In this document: in pieces, positions 25,909 to 35,864 of the stretch
How positions within the stretch are numbered: position 1 is the stretch's first letter
Layout: every line of letters starts with the position of its first letter
Program-made: the position numbers and the translations under genes
Notes under the pieces: generated by a model
The model's database searches: none
The model's input: the letters and a program-made list of their open reading frames with translations, nothing else
What the model was told of the DNA's origin: nothing
Assembly: GCA_016707285.1 (NCBI GenBank)
Contig: JADJIA010000007.1
Span: 124,001-188,000, forward strand
Direction: 5' to 3'
Origin: Ignavibacteriales bacterium
GTDB lineage: Bacteria; Bacteroidota; Ignavibacteria; Ignavibacteriales; Ignavibacteriaceae
Length of the DNA stretch: 64,000 bases

Positions 25909-26801
25909 ATCCCCAGCTCTTCCTGCATTATTCTAAAAGTTTCTTCCATCTGTGTGGGAGAGTAGCCAAATTCTGTTTCGGCTTTCAGTGTCACGAGTCC
26001 TGAATTTAATGGTCTTTTTGCCGGTTGTTTGAGGTCGGGGGTAACAATCTTATCAACAAGTGACCCGTCAAGTTTAAAGAAATCAACAATTCGCATTGTG
26101 AAATCGTAACGGGAGAGGAATTCTCTTCCACCGATATTATAAATACCAAATTTTCTGAATTCAATAACCTGAGAGATGGCTCTGACGAGATCATCGAGAT
26201 AAGTCGGGTTATTTATCTGATCTGTTACAATTCTTATTCTTTCCCCTTTTCTGAGAGATTCAACAACCCAGCGGACAAAATCGAGTCGTCCTTTTGTTAT
26301 CACACCATAAAGTACATTAGTTCTTAGAATAGTATAAAGTGCGTTGGAAATTTTAAGAGCATTTTCACCTGCAAGTTTTGTTCTTCCGTAATAGCCCACA
26401 GGGTTGGGTTTATCTCCCTCCGCATATTGTCCCTTAATTCCATCAAAGATATAATCTGATGAGAGATGGATAATGTGTGCATCGCAGTTTCTGGCACCTT
26501 CAGCCATATACTCTACCGCCTTCACATTGATATTCCAGGCGGTTTCGCGTTCCGATTCCGATTTATCAACATTTGTGAAGGCAGCGGCATTAATTATAAA
26601 ATCAGGGAAAAAATCTGAAATTACTTTTTTTACCTCATCTCTTTTTGTGATGTCGCATCTTACATAAGTGGCAGAGGGATCATAAAAGTCACCTTCCACT
26701 GATGAGCAAAGCACGGTATAACCAAGTTTTTTTGCGAAATATTCGTAACATCTTTGTCCGAGCATTCCGGTGGCACCAAAAATGAGGATTTTATTTTTCA
26801 T
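25905..26801 (-). CDS. SDR sugar-nucleotide reductase, RmlD-like (dTDP-4-dehydrorhamnose reductase family)
   Basis: A 298-residue protein with an N-terminal NAD(P)-binding Rossmann motif GATGMLGQ (residues about 9-16). The catalytic YxxxK is in YYGRTKLAGE, and LSSDYIFDG and TNVLYG are typical of RmlD-like reductases. The start at 26801 (MKNKILIFG) is the family-like one; an ATG at 26816 would add MIPYY. It overlaps the end of the PfkB-like gene by about 11 bases, so the two form an operon. No other rhamnose genes (rmlA/B/C) are present, so the substrate may be another sugar nucleotide. Confidence 0.78.
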   Translation of the reverse strand: MKNKILIFGATGMLGQRCYEYFAKKLGYTVLCSSVEGDFYDPSATYVRCDITKRDEVKKVISDFFPDFIINAAAFTNVDKSESERETAWNINVKAVEYMAEGARNCDAHIIHLSSDYIFDGIKGQYAEGDKPNPVGYYGRTKLAGENALKISNALYTILRTNVLYGVITKGRLDFVRWVVESLRKGERIRIVTDQINNPTYLDDLVRAISQVIEFRKFGIYNIGGREFLSRYDFTMRIVDFFKLDGSLVDKIVTPDLKQPAKRPLNSGLVTLKAETEFGYSPTQMEETFRIMQEELGI

Positions 26802-27690
26802 ATAATAGGGTATCAATATCGTTTTTCAAATTTTTAATAAGGGCAGTTGAATCATAAGTGGACACTGCAGCCCCGGCAGCATTTGCGTAATAAAGTGATT
26901 TTATCGGGTCATTGTTTGCGAGAAATGACATAAAATAAGTTGCTCCAAACAAGTCACCACAGCCGACTTTGTTTATAGTCGTAACCGGGTGGGCTTTGGC
27001 AAAAATGGAGTTGGTCTCGCCTTCAATTTTGTAATACATCCTGGAACCAAGATTACCCTTGGTAACCAAAACAATTTTCACTCCCAAATTTAAGATATTT
27101 TCGACTATCAATTCTTCCGTTTCGGCGGTACCACAACACATTATCTCTGTTTCATTGGCTTGAAGGATGTCAACGGAGGAAAGCCACTCATCAATGTTTT
27201 CAATTTTTGCAAATTCTCTTGTGCCATCAGATTTCATCGGGCGCGTTAGAGAATGAATATCCAGAAAGACAGGAGAGTTGATAGTGGATTTTAATCCCTT
27301 CAAAGCCTCACAATCCAGATCATATCCTGTTATAAGATTAACGAGGATGCCGTCAAAATTCATATCAACAATTTTTGTTGTATCAAATTTAATTGGATCG
27401 GTCAGGTTTTCATATTTTTCATCCCGCTCGCCGTGCTCTTTGATAAATAGATGGATAACGGGAAGTTTCTCCACCCGGTTAACCAATTCAAGATTAAAGC
27501 CGTTATAAAGGGGAAAATAATGGTGCTTTTGGGTTTCGGACATGTTTGTCAGAAGGTAACATTTATCCTCATGACCCATAAGTGCATCAACCGCCGAGGC
27601 GGTATAAAACAGTCCACCCGGTTGGTTAAGAATTGCATCACCCGAGTGAATAAAATCTTCAACGGAGGAACCAACAATGAGAAGTTTCAT
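26791..27690 (-). CDS. PfkB-family sugar or nucleoside kinase
   Basis: A 299-residue protein of the ribokinase/PfkB fold. Near the start are a conserved Gly pair, QPGGLFYTASAV, and VDILQANETEI in the middle. The ATP/anion-hole motif reads GCGDLFGATYF instead of the usual GAGDxFxxG; the catalytic Asp is kept. The substrate is not predictable. It is the first gene of a minus-strand pair with the RmlD-like reductase. A perfect palindrome (27715-27738) lies just upstream. Confidence 0.8.
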   Translation of the reverse strand: MKLLIVGSSVEDFIHSGDAILNQPGGLFYTASAVDALMGHEDKCYLLTNMSETQKHHYFPLYNGFNLELVNRVEKLPVIHLFIKEHGERDEKYENLTDPIKFDTTKIVDMNFDGILVNLITGYDLDCEALKGLKSTINSPVFLDIHSLTRPMKSDGTREFAKIENIDEWLSSVDILQANETEIMCCGTAETEELIVENILNLGVKIVLVTKGNLGSRMYYKIEGETNSIFAKAHPVTTINKVGCGDLFGATYFMSFLANNDPIKSLYYANAAGAAVSTYDSTALIKNLKNDIDTLLYEK

Positions 27691-27714
27691 GAAAATCCTG
27701 ATTTTAATTTAGTC

Positions 27715-27738
27715 AAATATAGTAGAATTACTATATTT
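27715..27738. promoter_or_regulatory. Perfect palindrome in a divergent promoter region
   Basis: AAATATAGTA, a 4-base gap (GAAT), then TACTATATTT: a perfect 10-bp inverted repeat. It lies 24 bases upstream of the PfkB-like start on the minus strand and 46 bases upstream of the TPR-CHAT start on the plus strand. This is the size and position expected of a dimeric repressor or activator site acting on both genes. Confidence 0.45.
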
Positions 27739-27783
27739 ATGGGTCGATAACTGAATTTTACAAATTTTGTGATGCCAAATTTT

Positions 27784-30700
27784 ATGAAAAAACTCTCACT
27801 TATATTTTCACTTCTATTAATCTTTTCACAGGTAAATTTTGCCCAAAATGAAAATGACAGTGTATTTATCTATTTCGAAAAAGGTGTGGAAGCGTATGCA
27901 CAGGGAGATGCGATGGGAGCAATTTCACTTTTTGAGAGGACAATCGAATTGATGGGAGATGGAAATTATGGAGATGTCCCCGGTCGATCCTGGTTTCTGA
28001 TGGGCGATTGTTACCGAAGTATCAATGATCTTAATATGGCTGAAGAGTGTTTTAAAAAGGCTGAGAAAAATTTCAGGGAAGTAAATTCTCTGGAAGTGCT
28101 TGGTTATGTTTTTAAGGGTTACGGAGATATTTTGTTGAGCAAAGGACTCACAGTTGAATCGGAGAAAAACTATTTAGAATCGCTTAATTATTTTAATGAT
28201 TCAACTGATATAGTTGCCATTGGACTTGTACTTAACAGTCTCGCGAATATCTATTTAAATCAGGGAGACAACCAAAAAGCTGTTCAATTTTTTATGGAGG
28301 CTTCAAGATATTACGAAGCAGCCGATTTGGAAATGGGGAGGGGGGAAGTCAATTATGGATTGGGTCTGGCTGCTGCAAATCAAGGGAATAACACAGAAGC
28401 CGAAAGCTATTTCATCAAAGCACGCGAACATTTTATCAAAGCAAATTACAGACTGGGTGAAGGGAATGTGCATTACGGGTTGGGGGTTGTATGGATGAAC
28501 ACAGGTAAAAATGAGGCTGCAATTGAAGAAAATATAAGAGCTATTGCAATATTCAAAGAATTTAACTTTATTCTCGGAATGGGGAATGCCTATTCAAATC
28601 TCGGTTTACTCGCCGGCAATATCAGCAGTTTTGATGATGCAAAAATTTATAATGATTCAGCTTTAATCTGTTTTGCACAATTAAATTATATAATTGGTGA
28701 AGGGTCGGTGTATCTAAATTATGGTGCTTTGAGTATCAACACTGGTGAACACAACAGGGCACTTGAATATTACGACAAGGCGATCGAACTCCATATAAAA
28801 GCAGGATATAATCTTGGAATCGGAAAAGGTTATCAGGGAATTGCAACAGTTGCTCTAAATACGGGTGATAATAAAAAAGCTGAAGAAGCGGCAAACAAAG
28901 CGATTGAATATTTTGAACTTGCCGGTTTTAAATCCGGAGCAGGAAATATTTATGAGTTACTCGCTTCGATGAATATGAACGCCGGAAACCTTGACAAAGC
29001 TGAAGAATTATTGGCAAAAGCAATTAAATACTATCGTGATGCAGATTTTATAATCGGTATGGGCAACTCTCACTACACTCTCGGACAAATTGCCGTTATC
29101 AAAGGTAACTACACAAAAGCCATGGTAGAAAATCAGAAGGCTATTCTTTATTATGAAAAATCCGGTTATCTGCTGGGTCTTGGAAATGTAAACTTCATCC
29201 TGGGTCAAATATCCCTGATCTCGGAAGGGGATATTGATGGTGTGATAGCTTATAATAACAATGCGGAAAAGTTTTATATCGAAGCCAAATACACTCTCGG
29301 TCTCGGTAAAGTTGCCTATAGCAAGGGGACTCTCTATTTCATCCAGGAAAAATACGATGAGGCAGTAGAGGAGATTAAAACAGCTCTAAAATATTTTTCT
29401 GCATCTGATTATGGATTTTTCCAAATTTTGGGGCATTTTGCACTCGCCGATATTTATATGCAGCAACCGGGCAAAAAAGCACTTGCACTTGATGGACTAA
29501 AGCAGGCAATTGAACAGCTTGAAAAATTCCGCTCAAATCTTGTAAGACAGGAGGACAGAACAAGTTTTTACGAAAAGTTTTCAGCATACTTGCAATTTTC
29601 TGTTGTTTCGGCAATCTCGCTCAATGAGCCTGCTCTTGCTTTCAGATATCTTGAAAACATTAAAAGTAGAACACTGAATGAACTTCTTACCGAAAGAAGT
29701 GTAAATCTTGCCTCAAAAATTGAGCCTGAACTTTTGCTTGAGAGAAACCGGCTCGAGAAGTTGATAACCTCTTTGAAAACGGGAATGTTTACCCACTCTC
29801 TCGATGAAATTGAGGCAAACAAACAACAACTTAAACTGTATGAAGATCAACTCGATAAATTGATTTTTGAGATCAGGACAAAAAATCCTGCTTTTGCAGC
29901 GGTGGAATATCCAAAATCGATGGAAATTGAAAAAATCAGGGAATTGCTCGACGATGATGAAGTGGTACTTCAATATTTCCTGGGAGTCGAAAATTCCTGG
30001 CTCTTTTTAAATTCAAAAGACAATTTTGAAATAATTCCACTCGGAGCCACAGAAGATTCGATTGCGCAGTTTGGAAGCATATTTCTGGATGGATTAAGAC
30101 GAAATAAATTTGACAAAAACATCCCGGTTGCAGATATGGACATCGAAGAGGAAATATCGCTTGATGCTGCCAAAAAATTGTATGCCATATTGATTAAACC
30201 TGTAGAACAAAAATTTAGAAAAGATGTCAAACTTACAATAATTCCTGACGGGATATTAAATCTGATTCCATTTGAAGTTTTGGTTGATGATTCCCTTTAT
30301 CTGATAGAAAAACACTCAATCAACTATTTTCAATCTGCTACTTTAATGGCGCTCATGAGGACAGACCTTAAAAAGGAACACAAAAGCAGAGGCTTTGCAG
30401 GTTTTGGTGATCCTGTTTATGATCTTGAAAATTTTAACAAAGGGGCTGATGAGAGAGGCGTTAAGATCGCTCAACGAGGAGATGGAAAATATGAAGATAT
30501 TGTGGAGGAAGAATTCAGCAGAGCAGGCCTTACACTTTTCCGTTTGAGAGGGACGGGTGAGGAGATAAATGGAATTGCAGATGTTTTCCGCAGCAAAGGT
30601 GAACCGGTAAATATAAAACTTCGTAAAGATGCAAATGAAGAAAATGCAAAACTTGAAGAGCTAAAAAATTACAGATATATCGTTTTTGCATGTCACGGGA

Positions 30701-31098
30701 TAATCAACCCGGGGTTTCAAAGTCTTGCGCTCGCAGTGGAGGACAGTTTAACACGGACCGAAGATGGATATTTAACATTTGAAGAGATGTTAAATCTTGA
30801 TTGGGATGCCGAACTTGTGGTTTTGTCTGCCTGTCAAACCGGAACGGGAGAGTTAAAACGGACAGAGGGAGTAGTTGGACTCACGCGGGCTGTAATGTAT
30901 GCCGGGGCGGATGCCGTAACCGTAAGTCTGTGGAATGTAAGTGATAAAGGTACAAAAGAGTTGATGATTGGCTTTTTTGAAAACCTTATAAACAAAAATC
31001 TTACCAAAACAGAAGCACTCAGGCAATCAAAACTCTCCTTTATCAAAAAAGGCACACGACCTTATTATTGGTCACCGTTTGTGATATATGGGGAGTAG
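27784..31098 (+). CDS. Exported TPR-CHAT protein (caspase-like peptidase fold)
   Basis: An 1104-residue protein. Signal peptide (1-21, ending NFAQ). About thirteen 40-residue tetratricopeptide repeats (about 30-590) have a recurring LGxGNxxYxLG core, the Gly-rich TPR type seen in scaffold proteins. A helical linker follows (about 600-700), then a C-terminal CHAT domain. The presumed catalytic His is in FACHG (about residue 970) and Cys in LSACQTGTGE (about 1016), followed by GLTRAVMYAGADAV, so the dyad looks intact. CHAT proteins are caspase-like peptidases. A signal peptide implies action in the periplasm or outside, unlike the cytoplasmic CHAT effectors of defence systems. The start at 27784 is preferred over GTG 27769 or ATG 27772 because the signal peptide begins there. 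Confidence 0.85.
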   Translation: MKKLSLIFSLLLIFSQVNFAQNENDSVFIYFEKGVEAYAQGDAMGAISLFERTIELMGDGNYGDVPGRSWFLMGDCYRSINDLNMAEECFKKAEKNFREVNSLEVLGYVFKGYGDILLSKGLTVESEKNYLESLNYFNDSTDIVAIGLVLNSLANIYLNQGDNQKAVQFFMEASRYYEAADLEMGRGEVNYGLGLAAANQGNNTEAESYFIKAREHFIKANYRLGEGNVHYGLGVVWMNTGKNEAAIEENIRAIAIFKEFNFILGMGNAYSNLGLLAGNISSFDDAKIYNDSALICFAQLNYIIGEGSVYLNYGALSINTGEHNRALEYYDKAIELHIKAGYNLGIGKGYQGIATVALNTGDNKKAEEAANKAIEYFELAGFKSGAGNIYELLASMNMNAGNLDKAEELLAKAIKYYRDADFIIGMGNSHYTLGQIAVIKGNYTKAMVENQKAILYYEKSGYLLGLGNVNFILGQISLISEGDIDGVIAYNNNAEKFYIEAKYTLGLGKVAYSKGTLYFIQEKYDEAVEEIKTALKYFSASDYGFFQILGHFALADIYMQQPGKKALALDGLKQAIEQLEKFRSNLVRQEDRTSFYEKFSAYLQFSVVSAISLNEPALAFRYLENIKSRTLNELLTERSVNLASKIEPELLLERNRLEKLITSLKTGMFTHSLDEIEANKQQLKLYEDQLDKLIFEIRTKNPAFAAVEYPKSMEIEKIRELLDDDEVVLQYFLGVENSWLFLNSKDNFEIIPLGATEDSIAQFGSIFLDGLRRNKFDKNIPVADMDIEEEISLDAAKKLYAILIKPVEQKFRKDVKLTIIPDGILNLIPFEVLVDDSLYLIEKHSINYFQSATLMALMRTDLKKEHKSRGFAGFGDPVYDLENFNKGADERGVKIAQRGDGKYEDIVEEEFSRAGLTLFRLRGTGEEINGIADVFRSKGEPVNIKLRKDANEENAKLEELKNYRYIVFACHGIINPGFQSLALAVEDSLTRTEDGYLTFEEMLNLDWDAELVVLSACQTGTGELKRTEGVVGLTRAVMYAGADAVTVSLWNVSDKGTKELMIGFFENLINKNLTKTEALRQSKLSFIKKGTRPYYWSPFVIYGE

Positions 31099-31102
31099 AG
31101 AC

Positions 31103-31130
31103 AATTATTAATTATTAATTATTAATTATG
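31103..31130. repeat. ATTAATT tandem repeat
   Basis: About four copies of a 7-base ATTAATT unit follow the stop of the TPR-CHAT gene. It is a simple AT-rich repeat. Confidence 0.7.
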
Positions 31131-31181
31131 GGATTGATGGGGGTGGGTGCAGATTTTATAATCCAATGGTGAAAGTTTAAT

Positions 31182-31216
31182 AAAAAAGGCTGCCCCTTTC
31201 GAGACAGCCTTTATAA
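31182..31216 (-). terminator. Intrinsic terminator for the outer membrane receptor gene
   Basis: The stem AAAGGCTG / CAGCCTTT (31185-31192 with 31205-31212) is followed on the minus strand by a T run, TTTTTT. It lies 76 bases after the stop at 31288. Confidence 0.65.
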
Positions 31217-31287
31217 ACATTTAATATTTATCGGGGATTAGTGATCTAATTATATAGAAATAATACCTGATAATTAATATTTAATAA

Positions 31288-33738
31288 TTAAAACGCATTC
31301 TCATCCATTCCACCTTCACCGGGTTTTCTTTGCTGCTTTTTGAAGCTGTTGAATACATAAGTAAGACCCACATACACATTTCGTGAATCATTTTTTCTGT
31401 AATTCGAGAGATCAAAATTAGTGCCGGTAGTGGTCATGTTCCACTTCATTGTATTGAAGAGATCGGAGACTCTGATTGAAAGTGAGAGATTGCCATCGAA
31501 GAAATCCTGTTTGTAAGCAAGGTCCATAAAATACATCTCGTCAGTTCTTCCTTGACCTGAAACATTGGGTGCGTTGTAGTTGAAGAACAGTTGCATACTT
31601 GCTCCCTCAAAAAGATTGAGGGAAGAGATTAGTTTTGCTGTCCAACTGTAGTCATCCGAAGCGATTGTGGTGATTCCTGATTGTCCATTCACCTGAGTTC
31701 TGAAATAGGAAAAGCTTGGATTTAGTCTGAATCCGGGAAGAATTTCGCCTCCGGCGCTTACTTCAAAACCGGTGCTCTTTTGAGTTGCAATATTATCCCA
31801 TGTGGATTCTGTTGTTCCATTGTTGCCCAATCTCGTGAAGAAGTTGATAGCATCGTTGGTTTGACGATAAAACAGACTCGTCATAAAATTGAGTTTCCCC
31901 ATAAAAAGAGAATAACCAAGCTCATAAGAATCGGTGAATTGTGGGTCCAGGTTGGGATTTCCATAACTGATATTCAGTGAGTCGGTATTATCGATGAACG
32001 GGTTAATCTGTCTTGGGTTTGGTCTGTCAACTCTTCTGCTGTAGTTGGCTTTAATTTCTTGAGCCATTGCCGGAGACCAGGTTAAGTAAACTGACGGGAA
32101 AAAGTCGGTGTAATTTTTATTTACATCAACATTGGTTTTATCAGTTTTTCCTTCAGTTGTTGTGTTTTCAGCTCTGATACCCGCCTGATACTTAAAATCA
32201 CCAAAACTTCCGGTGTAGATAAGGAATGCAGCATGAATCTGCTCTTTCATCTTAAAAGTATTTGATTGGTTGCTATTAAATATCCAGTTATTTGTTCCCG
32301 CATCACCATTAAAATATTCAACTGCTGAGTTGAGATCACGGACGGTACTTTTAAGACCGGTCTCTATTTTACCGGTGTTATCGAACATTGGCATTGTGAA
32401 ATTAACGGAACCAACTAAAAATTCGAACTTGTTTTTAGAGTCGTTTCGAGTACGGGAAACCGCGCTGTTGTTAAACTTGTCAATATTTGCAAAACTGCCA
32501 AGATTAACATCATTTCTCGAATATGTTACATCTGCAGTAAGCTCCGTATTTTTATCGAGAAAAGATCTTTTATAGTTAAGTGAATAGTTCTGATTCTGGA
32601 AATCTCTTGCACCTTCTGAATATCTCTCATAAAACTCGGTTGGGGAGTTGGAGGAGATTGAAGTGTTTTGGGATTTAAATGCGTTGTTGAATTCAAATTT
32701 TCTATAGTTTCCCTGAAGGGTAAGAGTATTAAAATCATCAAGGAAATAGTCAAAACCCAAATTGTAGTTACTCATATTCATGGTAAAGTTACCGGTGGAC
32801 ACCTGATTCAGGGAGTTTGTAAATCCCGGATAAGATGCAAAACGGGTTGAATTACCATCGTTCATAAAGTTGTTGATTCTAAAATCAAAATTTCCAAAGA
32901 AATTGACATGCTCAAGTTTATAATTCAAATTAACCGAAGAATTATACTTGTCATTTGTTCCCACATTGGAAGAAATCATTCCGTTGATTCCAAGGTTGCT
33001 TTTCTTTTTTAGTTTAATATTTACAATTCCGGCAGTTCCTTCAGCATCGTATTTGGCAGATGGATTGGTTACCAATTCAATTGATTCAATAGAACCTGCG
33101 GGGATGGAGGCAAGAATATCGCCAATCGACTGACCACCTGTGTTTGCAGGCCTGCCATCTATCAAAATTTTAACATTACCGTTTCCACGGAGTGTAAGGT
33201 TTCCATCGATATCAACTGTAACAGCGGGAACATTTCTTAAAACATCAGCGGCATTTCCACCTGCGGAAGCGATGTTTTTATCAACATTTATAACGATTTT
33301 ATCTAAATTGTTAATTATTCCATCTTTTTCACCGGTTACGAGAACTTCATCCGTGGTAAGACCTGATGGATTAATTTTAATTGTGCCAAGATTAACTGAA
33401 ATACTTTTGGGAGTTACCATAATTGAATCGACAACCACTTTGTCGTAACCAATAAAAGTAATCTCGGCAGTATAAAAGCCATACGGGACTGCGGATAATT
33501 TAAAAGCACCCGTTACATCAGAAACGGTACCGTTTACAAGAGCATTATCTTTTTTACGATAGATTACAAAATTCCCGTATTCTACGGGTTTTCCTGACTT
33601 GGAATCGATTAAAACACCGGATATTTCACCTGAAGGGTCGGCGCCACCCGGAGTATTTGTTGGTTTTTTCTGCTGGCTGATACCATCAGAGAACATAACT
33701 AACACGGCGACTATTGCTATAAAAAACTTCTGTTTCAT
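31288..33738 (-). CDS. Outer membrane beta-barrel (TonB-receptor-like) protein
   Basis: An 816-residue protein: signal peptide (1-21), carboxypeptidase-regulatory-like domain (about 37-125; EISGVLIDSKSGKPVEYGNF), plug-like domain (about 130-245; NAADVLRNVPAVTVDIDGNL, LRGNGNVKILIDGRPA, SIESIELVTNPSAKYDAEG), then a PF14905-type barrel with many aromatic alternating strands. Members resemble TonB-dependent receptors but form their own barrel family. The ligand is unknown. It stands alone; the next gene is divergent and encodes the ABC export adaptor. Confidence 0.85.
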   Translation of the reverse strand: MKQKFFIAIVAVLVMFSDGISQQKKPTNTPGGADPSGEISGVLIDSKSGKPVEYGNFVIYRKKDNALVNGTVSDVTGAFKLSAVPYGFYTAEITFIGYDKVVVDSIMVTPKSISVNLGTIKINPSGLTTDEVLVTGEKDGIINNLDKIVINVDKNIASAGGNAADVLRNVPAVTVDIDGNLTLRGNGNVKILIDGRPANTGGQSIGDILASIPAGSIESIELVTNPSAKYDAEGTAGIVNIKLKKKSNLGINGMISSNVGTNDKYNSSVNLNYKLEHVNFFGNFDFRINNFMNDGNSTRFASYPGFTNSLNQVSTGNFTMNMSNYNLGFDYFLDDFNTLTLQGNYRKFEFNNAFKSQNTSISSNSPTEFYERYSEGARDFQNQNYSLNYKRSFLDKNTELTADVTYSRNDVNLGSFANIDKFNNSAVSRTRNDSKNKFEFLVGSVNFTMPMFDNTGKIETGLKSTVRDLNSAVEYFNGDAGTNNWIFNSNQSNTFKMKEQIHAAFLIYTGSFGDFKYQAGIRAENTTTEGKTDKTNVDVNKNYTDFFPSVYLTWSPAMAQEIKANYSRRVDRPNPRQINPFIDNTDSLNISYGNPNLDPQFTDSYELGYSLFMGKLNFMTSLFYRQTNDAINFFTRLGNNGTTESTWDNIATQKSTGFEVSAGGEILPGFRLNPSFSYFRTQVNGQSGITTIASDDYSWTAKLISSLNLFEGASMQLFFNYNAPNVSGQGRTDEMYFMDLAYKQDFFDGNLSLSIRVSDLFNTMKWNMTTTGTNFDLSNYRKNDSRNVYVGLTYVFNSFKKQQRKPGEGGMDENAF

Positions 33739-33985
33739 TTTCCTCGGTACAAATTGTTTACAAATCTTAATAATTTGACATGCAAAATCTTGAAAAGATT
33801 AATCTTCTTGAAGATTTTCTGTTAAACGGTTCAATGAATAAACAAGCGGTTAAGATGATTGGTTTCGAATCTTTAGTTTTATATTCATTATTTATGTTTT
33901 TTTAATGAATATTATTTTATTTTTGTAAACTATTTTAATCTGATTAACAAGTCCACATCAGGAATAACCATTCGAGAAATTATTT

Positions 33986-35170
33986 ATGTCTGAAAAAGAA
34001 ATGGATCTCTCCTCTCTAAAAATTGACAGAGCACAGCGAAAAAATCCGGAGACCCGTGGAAAATACATTAAAACAGGGATTATTGTCCTTTTGTTTGCAG
34101 CTATTGCCTATACCTTATTCTACTTTTTTGGCGATATTTTTGATCCGCCACTTGAAGTGAAGATGACCACTGCCATAATGCAGACACCGACCGAAAGTGA
34201 GGCACTTCTCACCGGCAACGGATATGTGGTTGCCCAGAGAAAAGCTTCAATCGCATCAAAAGCAATGGGCAGATTAGTGTATCTAAAAGTGGTTGAAGGA
34301 GACAGAGTCAGGAAAGGTGAAGTAATTGGTCGCCTTGAAGACACAGATATCCTTGCCCAGATAGCCCAGGCGGAAGCGAATGTGAAATTAGCAGAAACTG
34401 ATCTTAGAGAAGCTGAAAACAACTATAAAAGGGTTAAACAGCTTTTTGATAAATCTGTGGCTACGGAGATGGAAGTTGATGCCGCTGAGACAAGATTAAA
34501 AAGAGTTGTGGCAGGAATTGAACTTGCCAGAATGCAAATTAAAACACTAAAAGTTGATCTTGAAAACACCCTTATCAGAGCGCCATTTGATGGTACGGTT
34601 TTAACTAAAAATGCTGAAGTTGGTGAGGTTGTGTCACCTCTTTCCGGTGGTGCAAATTCAAGAGCGGCTGTTGTAACAATTGCCGACATGAATTCACTCC
34701 AGGTGGAAGCTGATGTAGCAGAAGCCAATATCGACAAAGTTCAGATGAATATGGAGTGTATCATCTACCTTGATGCATATCCTGATAACGGATATCCGGG
34801 ATTTGTGGATAAGATCGTTCCAACTGCGGACAGATCAAAAGCAACCGTACTTGTGAAAATTGGGTTTAAGGGTCTCGATAACAAGGTTCTCCCCGAGATG
34901 CGGGCGAGAGTATCATTTATGGCGGAAGAGGTTAAAGTAACCAACGAAAAATCATTTCTTGCCGTTCCGGTTACTGCAATTGTAACCAAAGGTGATAAAA
35001 AATATGTATTAAAAGTGTCAGATGACAAAATTGTGGAAGTACCGGTGACTTTGGGGAAAGACTACGGTATTACAGTGGAAATAAAAACCGGACTGGCAGA
35101 AGGCGACAAGGTTGTTGAAAAACCGGGAAAAGAGCTTGTTCCAGGACTAAAAGTGAAGATAAAACAATAA
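33986..35170 (+). CDS. MacA/HlyD-type periplasmic adaptor protein of an ABC export system
   Basis: A 394-residue membrane fusion protein. Short cytoplasmic N-terminus, one membrane helix (about 30-50), then a biotinyl/lipoyl-like half (GRLVYLKVVEGDRVRKGEVI), a coiled-coil hairpin (about 130-190, AQAEANVKLAETDLREAENN) and beta-barrel domains (IRAPFDGTVLTKNAEVGEVV). It would connect the inner membrane ABC transporter encoded next to an outer membrane channel, but no TolC-like gene is in the window. It is first in a four-gene operon with gaps of 10 bases or less. Confidence 0.88.
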   Translation: MSEKEMDLSSLKIDRAQRKNPETRGKYIKTGIIVLLFAAIAYTLFYFFGDIFDPPLEVKMTTAIMQTPTESEALLTGNGYVVAQRKASIASKAMGRLVYLKVVEGDRVRKGEVIGRLEDTDILAQIAQAEANVKLAETDLREAENNYKRVKQLFDKSVATEMEVDAAETRLKRVVAGIELARMQIKTLKVDLENTLIRAPFDGTVLTKNAEVGEVVSPLSGGANSRAAVVTIADMNSLQVEADVAEANIDKVQMNMECIIYLDAYPDNGYPGFVDKIVPTADRSKATVLVKIGFKGLDNKVLPEMRARVSFMAEEVKVTNEKSFLAVPVTAIVTKGDKKYVLKVSDDKIVEVPVTLGKDYGITVEIKTGLAEGDKVVEKPGKELVPGLKVKIKQ

Positions 35171-35180
35171 CAGGTAGAAT

Positions 35181-35864
35181 ATGTCAACATTAATAGAGGT
35201 AACAAACCTTCAGAAATCATACTGGAGGAACAACATTGAAATTCCCGTTCTTAACAAGTTAAATCTTGGTGTTGAGAGTGGTGAGTTTCTTGCGCTTATG
35301 GGTCCATCCGGCTCCGGAAAAACCACACTTTTAAATTTGATCGCCGGGATAGACAGACCAACAGAGGGAAAAATCACCATAGACGGGAGTGATATCGCAA
35401 AGATGAGCGAATCCAATCTCGCAAAATGGAGATCAGCAAATATCGGTTTCATATTTCAGTTTTATAATCTTATACCTGTTTTAACTGCTTATGAAAATGT
35501 TGAACTTCCTCTGCTCCTTACAAAATTGAAAAAGGATGAAAGAAAAAAACATGTTGAGACAGCTTTAACCATTGTGGGATTGGGCGATAGAATGCATCAC
35601 TCTCCAAAACAGCTCTCCGGTGGTCAGGAGCAGCGGGTTGCAATTGCCAGAGCGATAGTTACTGATCCGCTGATTCTTGTGGCAGATGAGCCTACGGGAG
35701 ATCTCGATAAAAATTCAGCAACAGAGATTTTGAATCTTATGGAGAAACTGAATAAAGAGTATAAAAAGACAATCGTAATGGTAACACATGATCCTCATGC
35801 CGCAGAAAGAGCCGGCAGGATACTTCATCTTGAGAAAGGTGAACTGGTTAAGGAGACCGTATGA
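35181..35864 (+). CDS. MacB/LolD-type ABC transporter ATP-binding protein
   Basis: A 227-residue ATPase with Walker A GPSGSGKTT (about residues 40-48), Q-loop FQFYNLIP, signature LSGGQEQRVAIARA, Walker B LILVADEPTGDL and the switch His in MVTHD. The sequence type is that of the LolD/MacB/FtsE group, which power lipoprotein or peptide/macrolide export. Its last codon overlaps the start of the first permease (ATGA), so it is translationally coupled. Confidence 0.93.
   Translation: MSTLIEVTNLQKSYWRNNIEIPVLNKLNLGVESGEFLALMGPSGSGKTTLLNLIAGIDRPTEGKITIDGSDIAKMSESNLAKWRSANIGFIFQFYNLIPVLTAYENVELPLLLTKLKKDERKKHVETALTIVGLGDRMHHSPKQLSGGQEQRVAIARAIVTDPLILVADEPTGDLDKNSATEILNLMEKLNKEYKKTIVMVTHDPHAAERAGRILHLEKGELVKETV

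Noticed and set aside
27784..31098. CHAT protein as part of a CRISPR or gasdermin defence island
   Set aside because: No cas, gRAMP, gasdermin-like or other defence genes are nearby, and the protein has a signal peptide.
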